NCBI GenBank assembly: GCA_903824515.1
Contig: CAIJXA010000079.1
Span: 1-36,266, forward strand
Origin: an uncultured bacterium
GTDB lineage: Bacteria; Patescibacteriota; Minisyncoccia; Moranbacterales; GWC2-37-73
Length of the DNA: 36,266 nt
Reading direction: 5' to 3'
The translations under genes and the position numbers were made by a program. Of this stretch, positions 17,642-27,005 are shown one piece after another. The notes under the pieces were generated by a model that made no database searches, had not been told where the DNA came from, and was given only the letters and a program-made list of their open reading frames with translations. Position 1 is the first letter of the stretch; the number at the start of each line of letters is the position of its first letter.

Positions 17642-18271
17642 TTATTTTACAAATTTTTCTTCCAAAAATGCAATCGATGCCTTACTTAAAAGCACATTCT
17701 TATTATTGAGCAAATCATATACATTCAAATCCTTTGTTTCAATATTTGTAATTTTAGGAATGTTTCGACTAGCAATTGCAAGTGCTCGTTCTCCCTCAGT
17801 AAATGAAACTAGTGTTTTCCCAGCCAGTTTAAGGTTTTTAATAACCTCAGCAAAAGCTTTAGTTTTCGCATCCTTAAGTTCAAGCACATCAACTGCTACT
17901 AGGGTTCCGCTTCGAAGTTTCTCGCTAAGCGCAATTCTTACTGCCTTTTGCTTCATTTTCTTGTTTACATCTCTTTTAAAATTCCTATCACTTGTTGGAC
18001 CAAAAGCAATTCCACCACCCTTCATTACAGGATTTCTCTTTTGTCCTTGCCTGGCACTTCCAGTTCCCTTTTGTTTGAAAGGTTTCTTGCCAGTTCCGGC
18101 AACTTCACTTTTATCCTTAGTGTTAGCAATTGAAAATCTTTGATTACCAGCAATCACCATAAAAACCTGGTGTAATAGTTCATCATTTGATTTCACAGCA
18201 AAAACCTCATCTGAGATAGTCAAATCCTCTATTTTTTTTCCTTCTAGATTGTGCAGGGCAATTGTAGCCAT
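17642..18271 (-). CDS. rplD: 50S ribosomal protein L4
   Basis: GTGKKPFKQKGTGSARQGQKRNPVMKGGGIAFGP. Confidence 0.98.
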   Translation of the reverse strand: MATIALHNLEGKKIEDLTISDEVFAVKSNDELLHQVFMVIAGNQRFSIANTKDKSEVAGTGKKPFKQKGTGSARQGQKRNPVMKGGGIAFGPTSDRNFKRDVNKKMKQKAVRIALSEKLRSGTLVAVDVLELKDAKTKAFAEVIKNLKLAGKTLVSFTEGERALAIASRNIPKITNIETKDLNVYDLLNNKNVLLSKASIAFLEEKFVK

Positions 18272-18330
18272 AATATTCGCTTCGCTAAATTATAAATTTC
18301 AAATTTTAAATTTCAAATTATTGTATTTTT

Positions 18331-18891
18331 CTATCCGTGAACCTCAACGATTCTTCCAACAACTCCAGGCACCGAGCCAAGAACGCCAATGAGATTTTTT
18401 TCAATATTCAAATAAACAACTTTCACGTTCTTCACTGATTTCCTTTTTCCACCCATGCGTCCAGCCATTCTTTTTCCTTTGATAACATGCTGTGGTTGTT
18501 GAGCACCGATTGATCCAGGAGCTCGTAAATCATGCTTATGTCCATGCGAAGCAGGAGAACCAGCAAACCCATGACGCTTCACACCTCCCTGAAATCCCTT
18601 AGCTTTAGCGATACCACTAACTTTAACCAAATCTCCAATTGCAAAATTTTCAACGGTAACCTTATCACCAACTGCCAATGCCACTACATCTTCACTGCGA
18701 AATTCTTTCTTGTGAGTAACTTTTTTTGTCTTCTTAGTTGCAAGTTGAACAGCGCTATAGCCATCTCTCTGCGACGTTCTCACGATAGACACAGTGTTTG
18801 GCTCACATTCAATCAAGGTAATATTAAGAGCTCCCTGTTGCTGATCATACAGAGTTGTCATCCCCATTTTTTTTCCTAAAATATTTTTCAT
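18331..18891 (-). CDS. rplC: 50S ribosomal protein L3
   Basis: MKNILGKKMGMTTLYD start; KGFQGGVKRHGF, PQHVIKGKRMAGRMGGKR. Confidence 0.98.
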   Translation of the reverse strand: MKNILGKKMGMTTLYDQQQGALNITLIECEPNTVSIVRTSQRDGYSAVQLATKKTKKVTHKKEFRSEDVVALAVGDKVTVENFAIGDLVKVSGIAKAKGFQGGVKRHGFAGSPASHGHKHDLRAPGSIGAQQPQHVIKGKRMAGRMGGKRKSVKNVKVVYLNIEKNLIGVLGSVPGVVGRIVEVHG

Positions 18892-19105
18892 ATCTGTAAT
18901 TATACTTATATTTCGAACAAAAAACTGGCTTCTCAGCCAGCATGGTCCGAGGAGCAATTCCTCGACTTAGCTAATTGAGTATCCAACTTTGCAGTAGGAC
19001 TTTAACTAGTTTTTTTCTTTTTTCTAACTTATCTATTTTAAATCAATTCTCAAATTTATGCAAGCCCCGACGATATTTACCATTCAAACATACCTACTAA
19101 TTTGT

Positions 19106-19143
19106 GATTCGTATGGTAGCTTTCGTAGTACGCCTTTTACATG
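19106..19143. repeat. Family C partial copy (right arm)
   Basis: GATTCGTATGGTAGCTTTCGTAGTACGCCTTTTACATG resembles TTTTCGTATGTGCGCTTTCGTAGCGCGCTTTCGGATA. Confidence 0.55.
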
Positions 19144-19476
19144 CTACATCTTTATTTCGATATCTACACCAGCTGGCAAATCAAGTCCGGTCAGACTTTC
19201 AATTGTCTTTGCTGTTGGATCCCAGATATCAACTAGACGCTTGTGAATCCTCATTTCATATTGCTCACGAGCATCCTTATGCACAAAAGTTGATTTGTTA
19301 ACAGTCACCTTGTGAATTTCTGTCGGAAGAGGAACTGGGCCAGTTATCCTAGCGCCCGTTCTTTCAGCAGTTTCAACAATTTTTCGCGCTGACTGATCAA
19401 TCACCTTATTGTCATAAGCTTTGATCTTAATTCTGATTCTTGTGGATTGTCCTGATTCTATTTTTTTCGAAGCCAT
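19144..19476 (-). CDS. rpsJ: 30S ribosomal protein S10
   Basis: [37 protein letters not shown]. Confidence 0.98.
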   Translation of the reverse strand: MASKKIESGQSTRIRIKIKAYDNKVIDQSARKIVETAERTGARITGPVPLPTEIHKVTVNKSTFVHKDAREQYEMRIHKRLVDIWDPTAKTIESLTGLDLPAGVDIEIKM

Positions 19477-19529
19477 CTGGGTGGATTGAGATAAAAATTA
19501 CTATTTAAACTTTGTTCTAGGCAACACAG

Positions 19530-19553
19530 GTAGACATAATCGTTTATGTCTAC
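19530..19553 (-). other. 10-bp stem-loop between tuf and rpsJ
   Basis: GTAGACATAA-tcgt-TTATGTCTAC; no clear U-tract. Confidence 0.6.
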
Positions 19554-19569
19554 ATAGTAAACTAAAACT

Positions 19570-20763
19570 TTATTTGATGATTTTTGTTGCTACACCAGCT
19601 CCAACAGTGCGTCCTCCTTCGCGAATAGCGAACCTCATTCCTTCCTCCATAGCTACTGGCGAAATCAATTTAACTGTCAGACTAATTGTATCTCCAGGCA
19701 TAACCATTTCGGTTCCCTCTGGAAGGATAACTTCCCCAGTTACATCAGTTGTTCGAATGTAAAATTGTGGTTTGTATCCCTTGAAGAATGGAGTGTGTCG
19801 TCCACCTTCTTCTTTGGTCAAAATATAAATCTCTCCTTCAAATTCTGTGTGTGGGGTAATTGAACCGGTCTTTGCAAGAACTTGTCCGCGTTCAACATCT
19901 TCCTTTTTGATTCCTCGCAAAAGTAGTCCTGCGTTGTCTCCAGCTTGTCCACGATCAAGTGATTTGTTGAACATTTCAATTCCTGTTACCACAGTTTTCA
20001 CTGTTGGGCGAAGACCAACTATTTCAACTTCTTCATTGATGTTGATTGTTCCTCGTTCAATTCTTCCAGTTACCACTGTTCCACGACCTTCAATTGAGAA
20101 GATATCTTCAATAGGCATAAGCAATGGTTTGTCAGTATCACGAACTGGATCAGGAATTTTTGCATCAAGCGCATCCATAAGGTCATAAATTGGTTTAGCA
20201 GCGGGATCATCAATAGACGTTGCCACAAGCGCCTTAGTAGCTGAACCTCGCACAACTGCTGCGTTGTCGCCATCAAACTCATATTTTGTCAAAAGTTCAC
20301 GAATTTCAGCTTCTACCAAATCAATCAATTCTGCATCATCAACCATATCAACCTTATTGATGAAAACTACGATTGCTGGCACTCCAACTTGCTTGGCAAG
20401 AAGAATGTGTTCGCGAGTCTGAGGCATAGGGCCATCAGTAGCACTTACCACGATAATAGATCCATCCATTTGAGCTGCACCAGTAATCATATTTTTGATA
20501 TAATCAGCATGACCTGGACAATCAACATGAGCGTAGTGACGAGCCTGGGTTTCATATTCACAATGTGAAGTTGCAATGGTGATTCCTCGTTCTCTTTCTT
20601 CTGGAGCATTGTCAATTTCATTTACACCTCTTTCTTTTGCAAAACCTTTCAAAGATTGGCAATGCAAAATAGCCGCGGTCAAAGTTGTCTTGCCGTGGTC
20701 AACGTGTCCAATTGTTCCAACGTTTACATGTGGTTTTGTGCGCTCAAATTTTGCTACTGCCAT
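19570..20763 (-). CDS. tuf: Elongation factor Tu
   Basis: [34 protein letters not shown]. Confidence 0.99.
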   Translation of the reverse strand: MAVAKFERTKPHVNVGTIGHVDHGKTTLTAAILHCQSLKGFAKERGVNEIDNAPEERERGITIATSHCEYETQARHYAHVDCPGHADYIKNMITGAAQMDGSIIVVSATDGPMPQTREHILLAKQVGVPAIVVFINKVDMVDDAELIDLVEAEIRELLTKYEFDGDNAAVVRGSATKALVATSIDDPAAKPIYDLMDALDAKIPDPVRDTDKPLLMPIEDIFSIEGRGTVVTGRIERGTININEEVEIVGLRPTVKTVVTGIEMFNKSLDRGQAGDNAGLLLRGIKKEDVERGQVLAKTGSITPHTEFEGEIYILTKEEGGRHTPFFKGYKPQFYIRTTDVTGEVILPEGTEMVMPGDTISLTVKLISPVAMEEGMRFAIREGGRTVGAGVATKIIK

Positions 20764-20907
20764 ATTAATTTTTTCGCCTCTGCTTGGGGCTATTTTTGTC
20801 CCAAAACTGGCTGATACTTAAAGATTGTTTATTAATAAAAATTTTAACACGATATTCCAAAAAAAGCAATTAAAAAATTCCTTTCAAGGAAAATCGAATA
20901 CTTGTTT

Positions 20908-20935
20908 ATTCTACACGATAAATAAATCCTGTCAA
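20908..20935 (-). promoter_or_regulatory. Predicted sigma70-type promoter of tuf/S10 operon
   Basis: Minus strand TTGACA-N16-TAGAAT upstream of tuf. Confidence 0.65.
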
Positions 20936-20945
20936 GAGCCGTGAA

Positions 20946-20981
20946 TTAGCTTCTTAGTCATTAGCTTCTTAGCTTTTAGAT
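20946..20981. repeat. Family I array (TTAGCTTC units)
   Basis: TTAGCTTC TTAGTCA TTAGCTTC TTAGCTTT TAG. Confidence 0.65.
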
Positions 20982-21120
20982 TTGGCTTAAATAAGGGATT
21001 TATTTGATTTTTTCCTCACACAACCATTCTATGCAAAAATTCTTACCCTTAAGGGTTATTTCAAGCAATTTTATCTAAATTCATAATCTAGATAATATTT
21101 TTAAAAAATTGTGAGTTTTT

Positions 21121-21873
21121 TCAAAAATCTTTCGGGGTAAATGGGAGGCGGATTATTTTTGGCAAACTCTCATTTTTGACATCGGCTGACTTACGCATGC
21201 AAAAAATGAATTTCCCTGAAAACAAATTTGGCCAGAGGTTAAGCAGGGCAGCTCGCAAAAATGTTGGAGTAAGGCGCGTTGGAATCAAGCCCCCACCCAT
21301 AAAATTCAATTGCAATTGCTCAACCTGCCAATTGAACGATTGAAACATTTCTCCAAGATCTTTCAGACTAAAGAAACGAACATGTGAATAATCCCAGGAT
21401 TTCTGACCATACTGCACATTGTCCCAATGAACAATGCCTTTTCCAAAAAACATTCGCAGACGCTGCCTAAGATCAAAATGATTCGGCACCCCAAAAATTA
21501 GCAGGCCACCACTTTTCAAAACCAGTTCAGATTGCTTCAGGATATGCGTCGGGTTATAAAGATGTTCAGCAACATCAGTGCAAATGACCATATCGAAATA
21601 ATCTGGTGCTACCTTCCAAACCAGGGAGAGGTCTTGCTGAATATGGGTGTAACTATCCTTTTTTTCACTGGCAATTTGAGCATCGATTCCAACAACTTCA
21701 TGTCTAAGACCTACAAGATATTCGGCTAGCTTGCCATTTCCACATCCCACATCTAAGATCCTCAATTTTTCACCTTTTTTGAAATCATAAAAACGCCTAA
21801 TTTTTTCATAGGCGCTTTTTCCTGAAAAGGTGGCTCTATTTTCGTGAAACTGCATTTCATTCATATGTTGCAA
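21121..21873 (-). CDS. Class I SAM-dependent methyltransferase
   Basis: LRILDVGCGNGKLAEYL, VICTDVAEHLYNP, GGLLIFGVPN. Confidence 0.85.
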   Translation of the reverse strand: MQHMNEMQFHENRATFSGKSAYEKIRRFYDFKKGEKLRILDVGCGNGKLAEYLVGLRHEVVGIDAQIASEKKDSYTHIQQDLSLVWKVAPDYFDMVICTDVAEHLYNPTHILKQSELVLKSGGLLIFGVPNHFDLRQRLRMFFGKGIVHWDNVQYGQKSWDYSHVRFFSLKDLGEMFQSFNWQVEQLQLNFMGGGLIPTRLTPTFLRAALLNLWPNLFSGKFIFCMRKSADVKNESLPKIIRLPFTPKDF

Positions 21874-21904
21874 TTATACAAAGTTCCCAAAAATAACACA
21901 ACTA

Positions 21905-21932
21905 AAAAGCAGCCTCTCTCGAGGCTGCTTTT
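21905..21932 (-). terminator. Rho-independent terminator 3' of fusA
   Basis: AAAAGCAGCCTC-tctc-GAGGCTGCTTTT perfect 12-bp stem with flanking T/A runs. Confidence 0.85.
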
Positions 21933-21999
21933 AAAAAAGTGCATTTGAATTTCGTATTTTCCTGAGAAACTAAGAAGCTAACGCCTGGTAAGTTGCCCC

Positions 22000-24084
22000 T
22001 TATTTCTTGGCGATAATCGCTTCAGCCACATTTTTTGGAACTTCACTATAGTGACCAAATTCCATCACAGAACTGGCGCGTCCCTGGGTCATGCTGCGAA
22101 GTTGGGTAACATAACCAAACATGCTAGCTAAAGGCACATCAGCTTCAATTTCTTTCACGCGCGCATTCCCCTCTCCACGATCATTGATTTCCTTGATCAT
22201 TCCACGACGAGAATTAATGTCTCCCACAACGTCTCCCATGAATTGTTCAGGACAAGTCACCACCACTTTCATAATAGGTTCCAGAATGATAGGGTCAGCG
22301 CGTTTAACCGCTTCTTGCACAGCCATTGATCCGGCAATTTTAAAAGCAGATTCATTAGAGTCAACTTCATGATATGATCCGTCGTACAAAGTTACCATTA
22401 CATCAACCATTGGATATCCAGCCAGCACCCCATTTTCCAAAGCCTCTTTGGCTCCCATATTGATTGGCTTGATATATTCCTGAGGAATAACTCCACCTTT
22501 AATTTCATCAAAAAATTCATAGCCCTTGCCTTTTTCTTCTTGAGGCTTAACCCTGAGCCAGCAATGTCCATATTGTCCGCGTCCTCCAGATTGTTTAATG
22601 TATTTTCCTTCAGCTTGAGCCTGCCCCTTGATTGTTTCGCGATAAGCAACTTGAGGTTGACCAATGTTTGCCTCAACTCCAAATTCTCGTTTCATGCGAT
22701 CAATAATAATATCAAGATGAAGTTCGCCCATTCCGGAAATGATTGTTTGTCCACTTTCTTCATCTGTTCGAAGACGAAGCGTTGGATCTTCTCCAGCCAA
22801 TTTACGAAGAGCAAGTCCCATTTTTTCTTGGTCAGCCTTCGTTTTTGGTTCCACAGCAATGTCAATCACAGGTTCAGGAAAAACAATATTTTCCAATTGA
22901 ATTTGTCTGGTCTCATCACAGAGCGTGTCTCCAGTTGTGGTGTTTTTAAGACCAACTAGGGCGCCAATGCCGCCAGCTTTGATTTCATCAATTTCCTCTC
23001 GATGATTGGCATGCATCTGCAAAATTCGTCCAATTCTTTCTTTTTGACCATTAGTTGCATTGATCACATATGAACCAGCTTTTAATGTTCCAGAGTAAAC
23101 CCGGAAGAATGTTAATTGGCCCACAAATGGGTCAGTCGCAACCTTGAAAGCCAAAGCCGCAAACGGTTCACTGTCATCAGCCTTACGTGTAATTTCCTCC
23201 CCATTTTTTGGATTGATTCCAGATACTGGAGGAATATCCAATGGAGATGGGAGATAATCAACCACAGCGTCCAAAACCAATTGCACGCCCTTGTTGCGAA
23301 GCGCTGTTCCAGTAAAAACCGGCACAAGCTTGGCAGCAATCACGCCTGCTCTGAGAGCTGCTTTGAGTTCCTCTGTTGAAATTTCTTCACCGTTTAGATA
23401 TTTTTCAGTTAGTGCGTCATTAGTTTCAGAAATTTTCTCAACCATTTTTTCTCTCCACTCCTTAGCCTTTTCAACAAGCTCAGCAGGAATCTCATTTTCC
23501 ACAACTTTAATACCCATTTCACCTTCAAAGCTATAAGCTTTCATTTTCATCAAATCAACCACGCCTGAAAATTCGCTGCGTTCCCCAATTGGAATTTGAA
23601 GTGCCAAGGCGTTTGGAGTCAAACGATTCCAAATAGAACCAAGCACGAAATTAAAATCAGCACCCTCCTTGTCAATCTTATTCACGAAGCAAATGCGAGG
23701 CACATGATACTTGTCAGCTTGTCGCCAAACAGTTTCTGATTGCGGCTCAACTCCTTCTTTTCCATCAAAAATAACCACAGCGCCATCAAGCACGCGCAAG
23801 GAGCGCTCAACCTCAACCGTAAAGTCCACATGACCAGGAGTGTCAATGATATTGATCGGGTGACCTTTCCAGCTGCATTTCGTGGCAGCGGAAGTGATTG
23901 TGATTCCCCGTTCCTGTTCTTGTTCCATCCAGTCCATGGTAGCAGCGCCTTCATGAACTTCTCCAATCTTGTGAGTGATTCCAGTGTAAAACAGAATACG
24001 CTCAGTGGTTGTGGTTTTTCCACCATCAATGTGAGCAATAATGCCGATGTTTCTTAATTTTGCAATGTCATTTTCTGTGGACAT
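22000..24084 (-). CDS. fusA: Elongation factor G
   Basis: [46 protein letters not shown]. Confidence 0.99.
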   Translation of the reverse strand: MSTENDIAKLRNIGIIAHIDGGKTTTTERILFYTGITHKIGEVHEGAATMDWMEQEQERGITITSAATKCSWKGHPINIIDTPGHVDFTVEVERSLRVLDGAVVIFDGKEGVEPQSETVWRQADKYHVPRICFVNKIDKEGADFNFVLGSIWNRLTPNALALQIPIGERSEFSGVVDLMKMKAYSFEGEMGIKVVENEIPAELVEKAKEWREKMVEKISETNDALTEKYLNGEEISTEELKAALRAGVIAAKLVPVFTGTALRNKGVQLVLDAVVDYLPSPLDIPPVSGINPKNGEEITRKADDSEPFAALAFKVATDPFVGQLTFFRVYSGTLKAGSYVINATNGQKERIGRILQMHANHREEIDEIKAGGIGALVGLKNTTTGDTLCDETRQIQLENIVFPEPVIDIAVEPKTKADQEKMGLALRKLAGEDPTLRLRTDEESGQTIISGMGELHLDIIIDRMKREFGVEANIGQPQVAYRETIKGQAQAEGKYIKQSGGRGQYGHCWLRVKPQEEKGKGYEFFDEIKGGVIPQEYIKPINMGAKEALENGVLAGYPMVDVMVTLYDGSYHEVDSNESAFKIAGSMAVQEAVKRADPIILEPIMKVVVTCPEQFMGDVVGDINSRRGMIKEINDRGEGNARVKEIEADVPLASMFGYVTQLRSMTQGRASSVMEFGHYSEVPKNVAEAIIAKK

Positions 24085-24090
24085 AAAAAA

Positions 24091-24204
24091 TTAATTTCTA
24101 ATTTCTAATTTCTAATTTCTAATCAAATTCCAATATTCCAATGTTCAAAACATGCAGGAATTCAAAATTTATTCAAAATTCAAAATTCAAAATTCAAAAT
24201 TTTA
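24091..24204. repeat. Family E 7-nt inverted array, copy 2
   Basis: (AATTTCT)4 ... (ATTCAAA)4. Confidence 0.8.
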
Positions 24205-24232
24205 ATATTATTTTTTTTGATTATAAAACAAA

Positions 24233-24265
24233 GATAGAAACCCCAAACTAGCAGGAGTTTCTATC
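24233..24265 (-). other. Stem-loop 3' of rpsG
   Basis: GATAGAAAC ... GTTTCTATC 9-bp stem. Confidence 0.55.
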
Positions 24266-24273
24266 GCAAGAAT

Positions 24274-24741
24274 CTATGCAAAGTGAGCAAAGGCTTTGTT
24301 TGCTTCAGCCATTCGATGAGTGTCGTCTCTTTTCTTCATTGCGCTTCCAACCTTGTTTGAGGCATCAATGAATTCATCTGCCATTTTTTCAGCCATTTTC
24401 TTGCCCTTCTTTGCTCTGCAAGCTGCCAGGATCCAACGCACTGCCAAAGTCTGACGGCGTTCTCCAGAAACTTGAATCGGAACTTGATAGTTTGCGCCGC
24501 CAACTCTTTTTGATTTCAATTCCAAAAGAGGAGAAACATTTTTGATTGCTTGTTCAAAAACATTCAGACCGCCTTTTTTGGTGCGTTCATGAATAATATC
24601 AAATGATTCATAGATAACTTTTTCGGCAATACTTCGTTTGCCGTCTTGCAAAATTTTTCCAATAAAACGACCCACCAAAACATTTCCATATCTCGAGTCA
24701 GCCTTCCATTGTTTCTTATATACTCTTTTTCTTCGTGCCAT
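24274..24741 (-). CDS. rpsG: 30S ribosomal protein S7
   Basis: MARRKRVYKKQW, GGANYQVPIQVSGERRQTLAVRWI. Confidence 0.98.
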   Translation of the reverse strand: MARRKRVYKKQWKADSRYGNVLVGRFIGKILQDGKRSIAEKVIYESFDIIHERTKKGGLNVFEQAIKNVSPLLELKSKRVGGANYQVPIQVSGERRQTLAVRWILAACRAKKGKKMAEKMADEFIDASNKVGSAMKKRDDTHRMAEANKAFAHFA

Positions 24742-24749
24742 ATTTTCCT

Positions 24750-24867
24750 TAATTTCTAATTTCTAATTTCTAATTTCTAAATAATTTCTAATGCTTTAAT
24801 TTCAAAATTGAAAATTTAAACATTTTAAAATTGATTGAAAATTGAAAATTGAAAATTGAAAATTTTA
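24750..24867. repeat. Family E 7-nt inverted array, copy 3
   Basis: (AATTTCT)4 AAATAATTTCTAATG ... ATTGATTGAAAATTGAAAATTGAAAATTGAAAATTTTAA. Confidence 0.85.
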
Positions 24868-24929
24868 AGCCCTAATCTTTAATTATAATCTTATTTAATT
24901 CAAATAATTCTCTTAAATCTGCGACAGAA

Positions 24930-25352
24930 CTACTCGGTCTTAGCTTTTGGTCTCTTAGCTCCGTATTTGCTGCGGCCTTGGTTTCGTTTGTCAACGCCGG
25001 CGCTGTCCAAAACTCCACGCACAATGTGATAGCGCACACCTGGAAGATCTTTCACTCTTCCTCCGCGAATCATCACGATTGAATGCTCTTGCAAGTTATG
25101 TCCAACTCCCGGGATATAGGCAGTGACTTCCATACCATTGGTCAAACGAACACGAGCGATTTTTCGCAGCGCTGAGTTCGGTTTCTTTGGCGTGGTAGTG
25201 CTGACTTTGATGCAAACTCCACGCTTAAACGGACTGGCCGTTTGTTTCGGTCGATTTTGCAAGGTGTTGAAAATTGTCATCATTGCAGGTGACTTTGATT
25301 TTTTGGTTGACGATGTGCGTCCTCTCTTCACTAGCTGATTTATTGTTGGCAT
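24930..25352 (-). CDS. rpsL: 30S ribosomal protein S12
   Basis: [51 protein letters not shown]. Confidence 0.99.
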   Translation of the reverse strand: MPTINQLVKRGRTSSTKKSKSPAMMTIFNTLQNRPKQTASPFKRGVCIKVSTTTPKKPNSALRKIARVRLTNGMEVTAYIPGVGHNLQEHSIVMIRGGRVKDLPGVRYHIVRGVLDSAGVDKRNQGRSKYGAKRPKAKTE

Positions 25353-25366
25353 ATTACGCTTCGCTT

Positions 25367-25440
25367 TAATTTCTAATTTCTAATTTCTAATTTCTAATCA
25401 ATTTTCAATGATTAAATTTCAAAAACCAAAATTGAAAAAT
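25367..25440. repeat. Family E 7-nt array, copy 4
   Basis: (AATTTCT)4 AATCAATTTTCAATGATTAAATTTCAAAAACCAAAATTGAAAAAT. Confidence 0.8.
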
Positions 25441-25560
25441 ATAAGTTCATTTTTAAATTAAGCATAGCCTGCTGGAAATCCGTCCAGAACGAAACGGACC
25501 TCAATTGACTACTTTCTAAAACAAAACAGCCAAAAAATTGGCTACTTGACTAACAAAAGT

Positions 25561-25589
25561 AGTTTACCTAACTTTTGCAAATATGTCAA
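25561..25589 (-). promoter_or_regulatory. Predicted sigma70-type promoter of str operon
   Basis: Minus strand TTGACA-N17-TAAACT about 210 bp upstream of rpsL. Confidence 0.55.
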
Positions 25590-25683
25590 ACGAAGTGCTT
25601 GTTAATTAATACTTAATTTGTAATCACACTATGATTGCAAGTTACTATTATATTTGAAAAGAGATAATAAGCGAAAAAATGAT

Positions 25684-26388
25684 TTAAATAGTAATCCCAA
25701 AAAACAAACTTAACATAGTGTTCAGGAAGACTCCAAGTGGAGTTGAAAAAATGAAAACAAAAAGCAAAAGTAACATAAAGCCATATTGCTCAAGCATAAT
25801 CATGGTTTCCATTTTGACTGGAAAGAATGTGAACAAAATTTTTGAGCCGTCCAAAGGTGGAAAAGGAATTAAATTGAAAAAAGCCAATAGCACATTCCAG
25901 AAAATTACAATCACCATTAGGGTAAAAATGATAGCACCGATTGAACCAGCCACAAAAGTTGAGAGCTGAGTCCAATTGCCACTTGCAACACTAATAATAA
26001 TATCGCCCTTGATTGCCGCTGGCAAAGTTATCATTTTTCCAGCAATTGCAGCCACAAGTGCCAAAGCGATATTTGAACCAGGTCCACCAAGTGCGACCAA
26101 CATTGGACCCCATTTCTGATCTTTCAAATTAAAGGGATTATACGGCACCGGCTTGGCCCAGCCAAAGGCATAACGAAAACCGGAAGTTGCCAGCATAATC
26201 AAGGGTACCATAATCGAACCGACCGGATCAATATGATTGAGCGGATTAAAATTGAGTCTATCAGCGTATTTTGCAGTCGAATCGCCAAGCCAAAGAGCTA
26301 CGTACCCATGCATGACTTCGTGGATAATGATTGAATAAATCAAAATAACAATATAGAAAGCAATCAAAACGATTGAATTTAGGTCCAT
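25684..26388 (-). CDS. Site-2 protease/M50-family membrane metallopeptidase
   Basis: HEVMHGYVALWLGD, NPLNHIDPVGS, GGPGSNIALA, NLIPFPPLDGSKI; start MDLNSIV at about 26388. Confidence 0.9.
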   Translation of the reverse strand: MDLNSIVLIAFYIVILIYSIIIHEVMHGYVALWLGDSTAKYADRLNFNPLNHIDPVGSIMVPLIMLATSGFRYAFGWAKPVPYNPFNLKDQKWGPMLVALGGPGSNIALALVAAIAGKMITLPAAIKGDIIISVASGNWTQLSTFVAGSIGAIIFTLMVIVIFWNVLLAFFNLIPFPPLDGSKILFTFFPVKMETMIMLEQYGFMLLLLFVFIFSTPLGVFLNTMLSLFFGITI

Positions 26389-26429
26389 AAGGTATATCTT
26401 ATATGTTTTCCATGGAATATTTCCCACAG

Positions 26430-26494
26430 AACCCACAAATCTACAAATTAGCTACCTTGCCTACCGGCAGGCAGGCAAATCTACAAATAAAATG
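26430..26494. repeat. Decayed family C-like array interrupted by a GC-rich palindrome
   Basis: ACCCACAAATCTACAAATTAGCTACC | TTGCCTACCGGCAGGCAGGC | AAATCTACAAATAAAATG. Confidence 0.6.
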
Positions 26495-26510
26495 CAGCCT
26501 GCTTAATGAA

Positions 26511-26559
26511 TTAACAATTTAACAATATAGCAATATAACAATATAGCAATTTAACAATT
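26511..26559. repeat. 8-nt period array (TAACAATA/TAGCAATA)
   Basis: TTAACAATT TAACAATA TAGCAATA TAACAATA TAGCAATT TAACAATT. Confidence 0.85.
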
Positions 26560-26627
26560 CCCCCTTTCAGGGGTTGTCAAAACTCAATAGCTATGATACA
26601 GTAAACCTTGTAATAAATCAACATCAT

Positions 26628-26720
26628 CATAGAACACGTAGCATAAAACACGAAGCATATTTTTCTTAGAACATAAGGAGATTGATTTCTTGTTTCATGT
26701 TTCATGTTCCATGCTTCATA
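26628..26720. repeat. Family D 7-nt inverted array, copy 3
   Basis: ATAGAAC ACGTAGC ATAAAAC ACGAAGC ... GTTTCAT GTTTCAT GTTCCAT GCTTCAT. Confidence 0.85.
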
Positions 26721-26723
26721 ACT

Positions 26724-26891
26724 ATGAGTAAAGTATGCAGCGTTTGCGGTCGCGGAACAACAGCTGGAAATTCCCGAAGCCATTCAAACATCGCCTCTAA
26801 AAGAAAGTTTTCAATCAATATTCAATCAAAGAAGATTGATGGAAAGAAAGCCAAGATTTGCACCAAGTGTATGAAGACTGAGAGCAAATAA
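26724..26891 (+). CDS. rpmB: 50S ribosomal protein L28
   Basis: MSKVCSVCGRGTTAGNSRSHSNIASKRKFSINIQ. Confidence 0.94.
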   Translation: MSKVCSVCGRGTTAGNSRSHSNIASKRKFSINIQSKKIDGKKAKICTKCMKTESK

Positions 26892-26950
26892 GGATTCCGC
26901 AACTTGCTATCCTTGCGAGATAAAAAGCTTTTTTCCAAGCAATAGTTTCA

Positions 26951-26985
26951 AAAAAATCCTCACCGTAATGGTTGAGGACTTTTTT
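26951..26985 (+). terminator. Likely bidirectional Rho-independent terminator
   Basis: AAAAAATCCTCACC ... GGTTGAGGACTTTTTT. Confidence 0.75.
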
Positions 26986-27005
26986 AATGCGTAAAAAAAT
27001 ATTCA

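Noticed and set aside
18892-18957. N-terminal extension of rplC (MLLGPCWLRSQFFVRNISIITD)
   Set aside because: L3 proteins start near MKNILGKKMGMT; the extension is intergenic sequence.
22398-22682. Alternate-frame minus-strand ORFs inside fusA (also 23112-23339, 23682-24038)
   Set aside because: Out-of-frame overlaps within an intact EF-G gene.
25440-25560. Possible structured str-operon leader/riboswitch (AGCCAATTTTTTGGCT hairpin and GTCCGTTTCGTTCTGGAC)
   Set aside because: Only short hairpins; no recognised riboswitch or r-protein binding motif, and no covariation evidence available.
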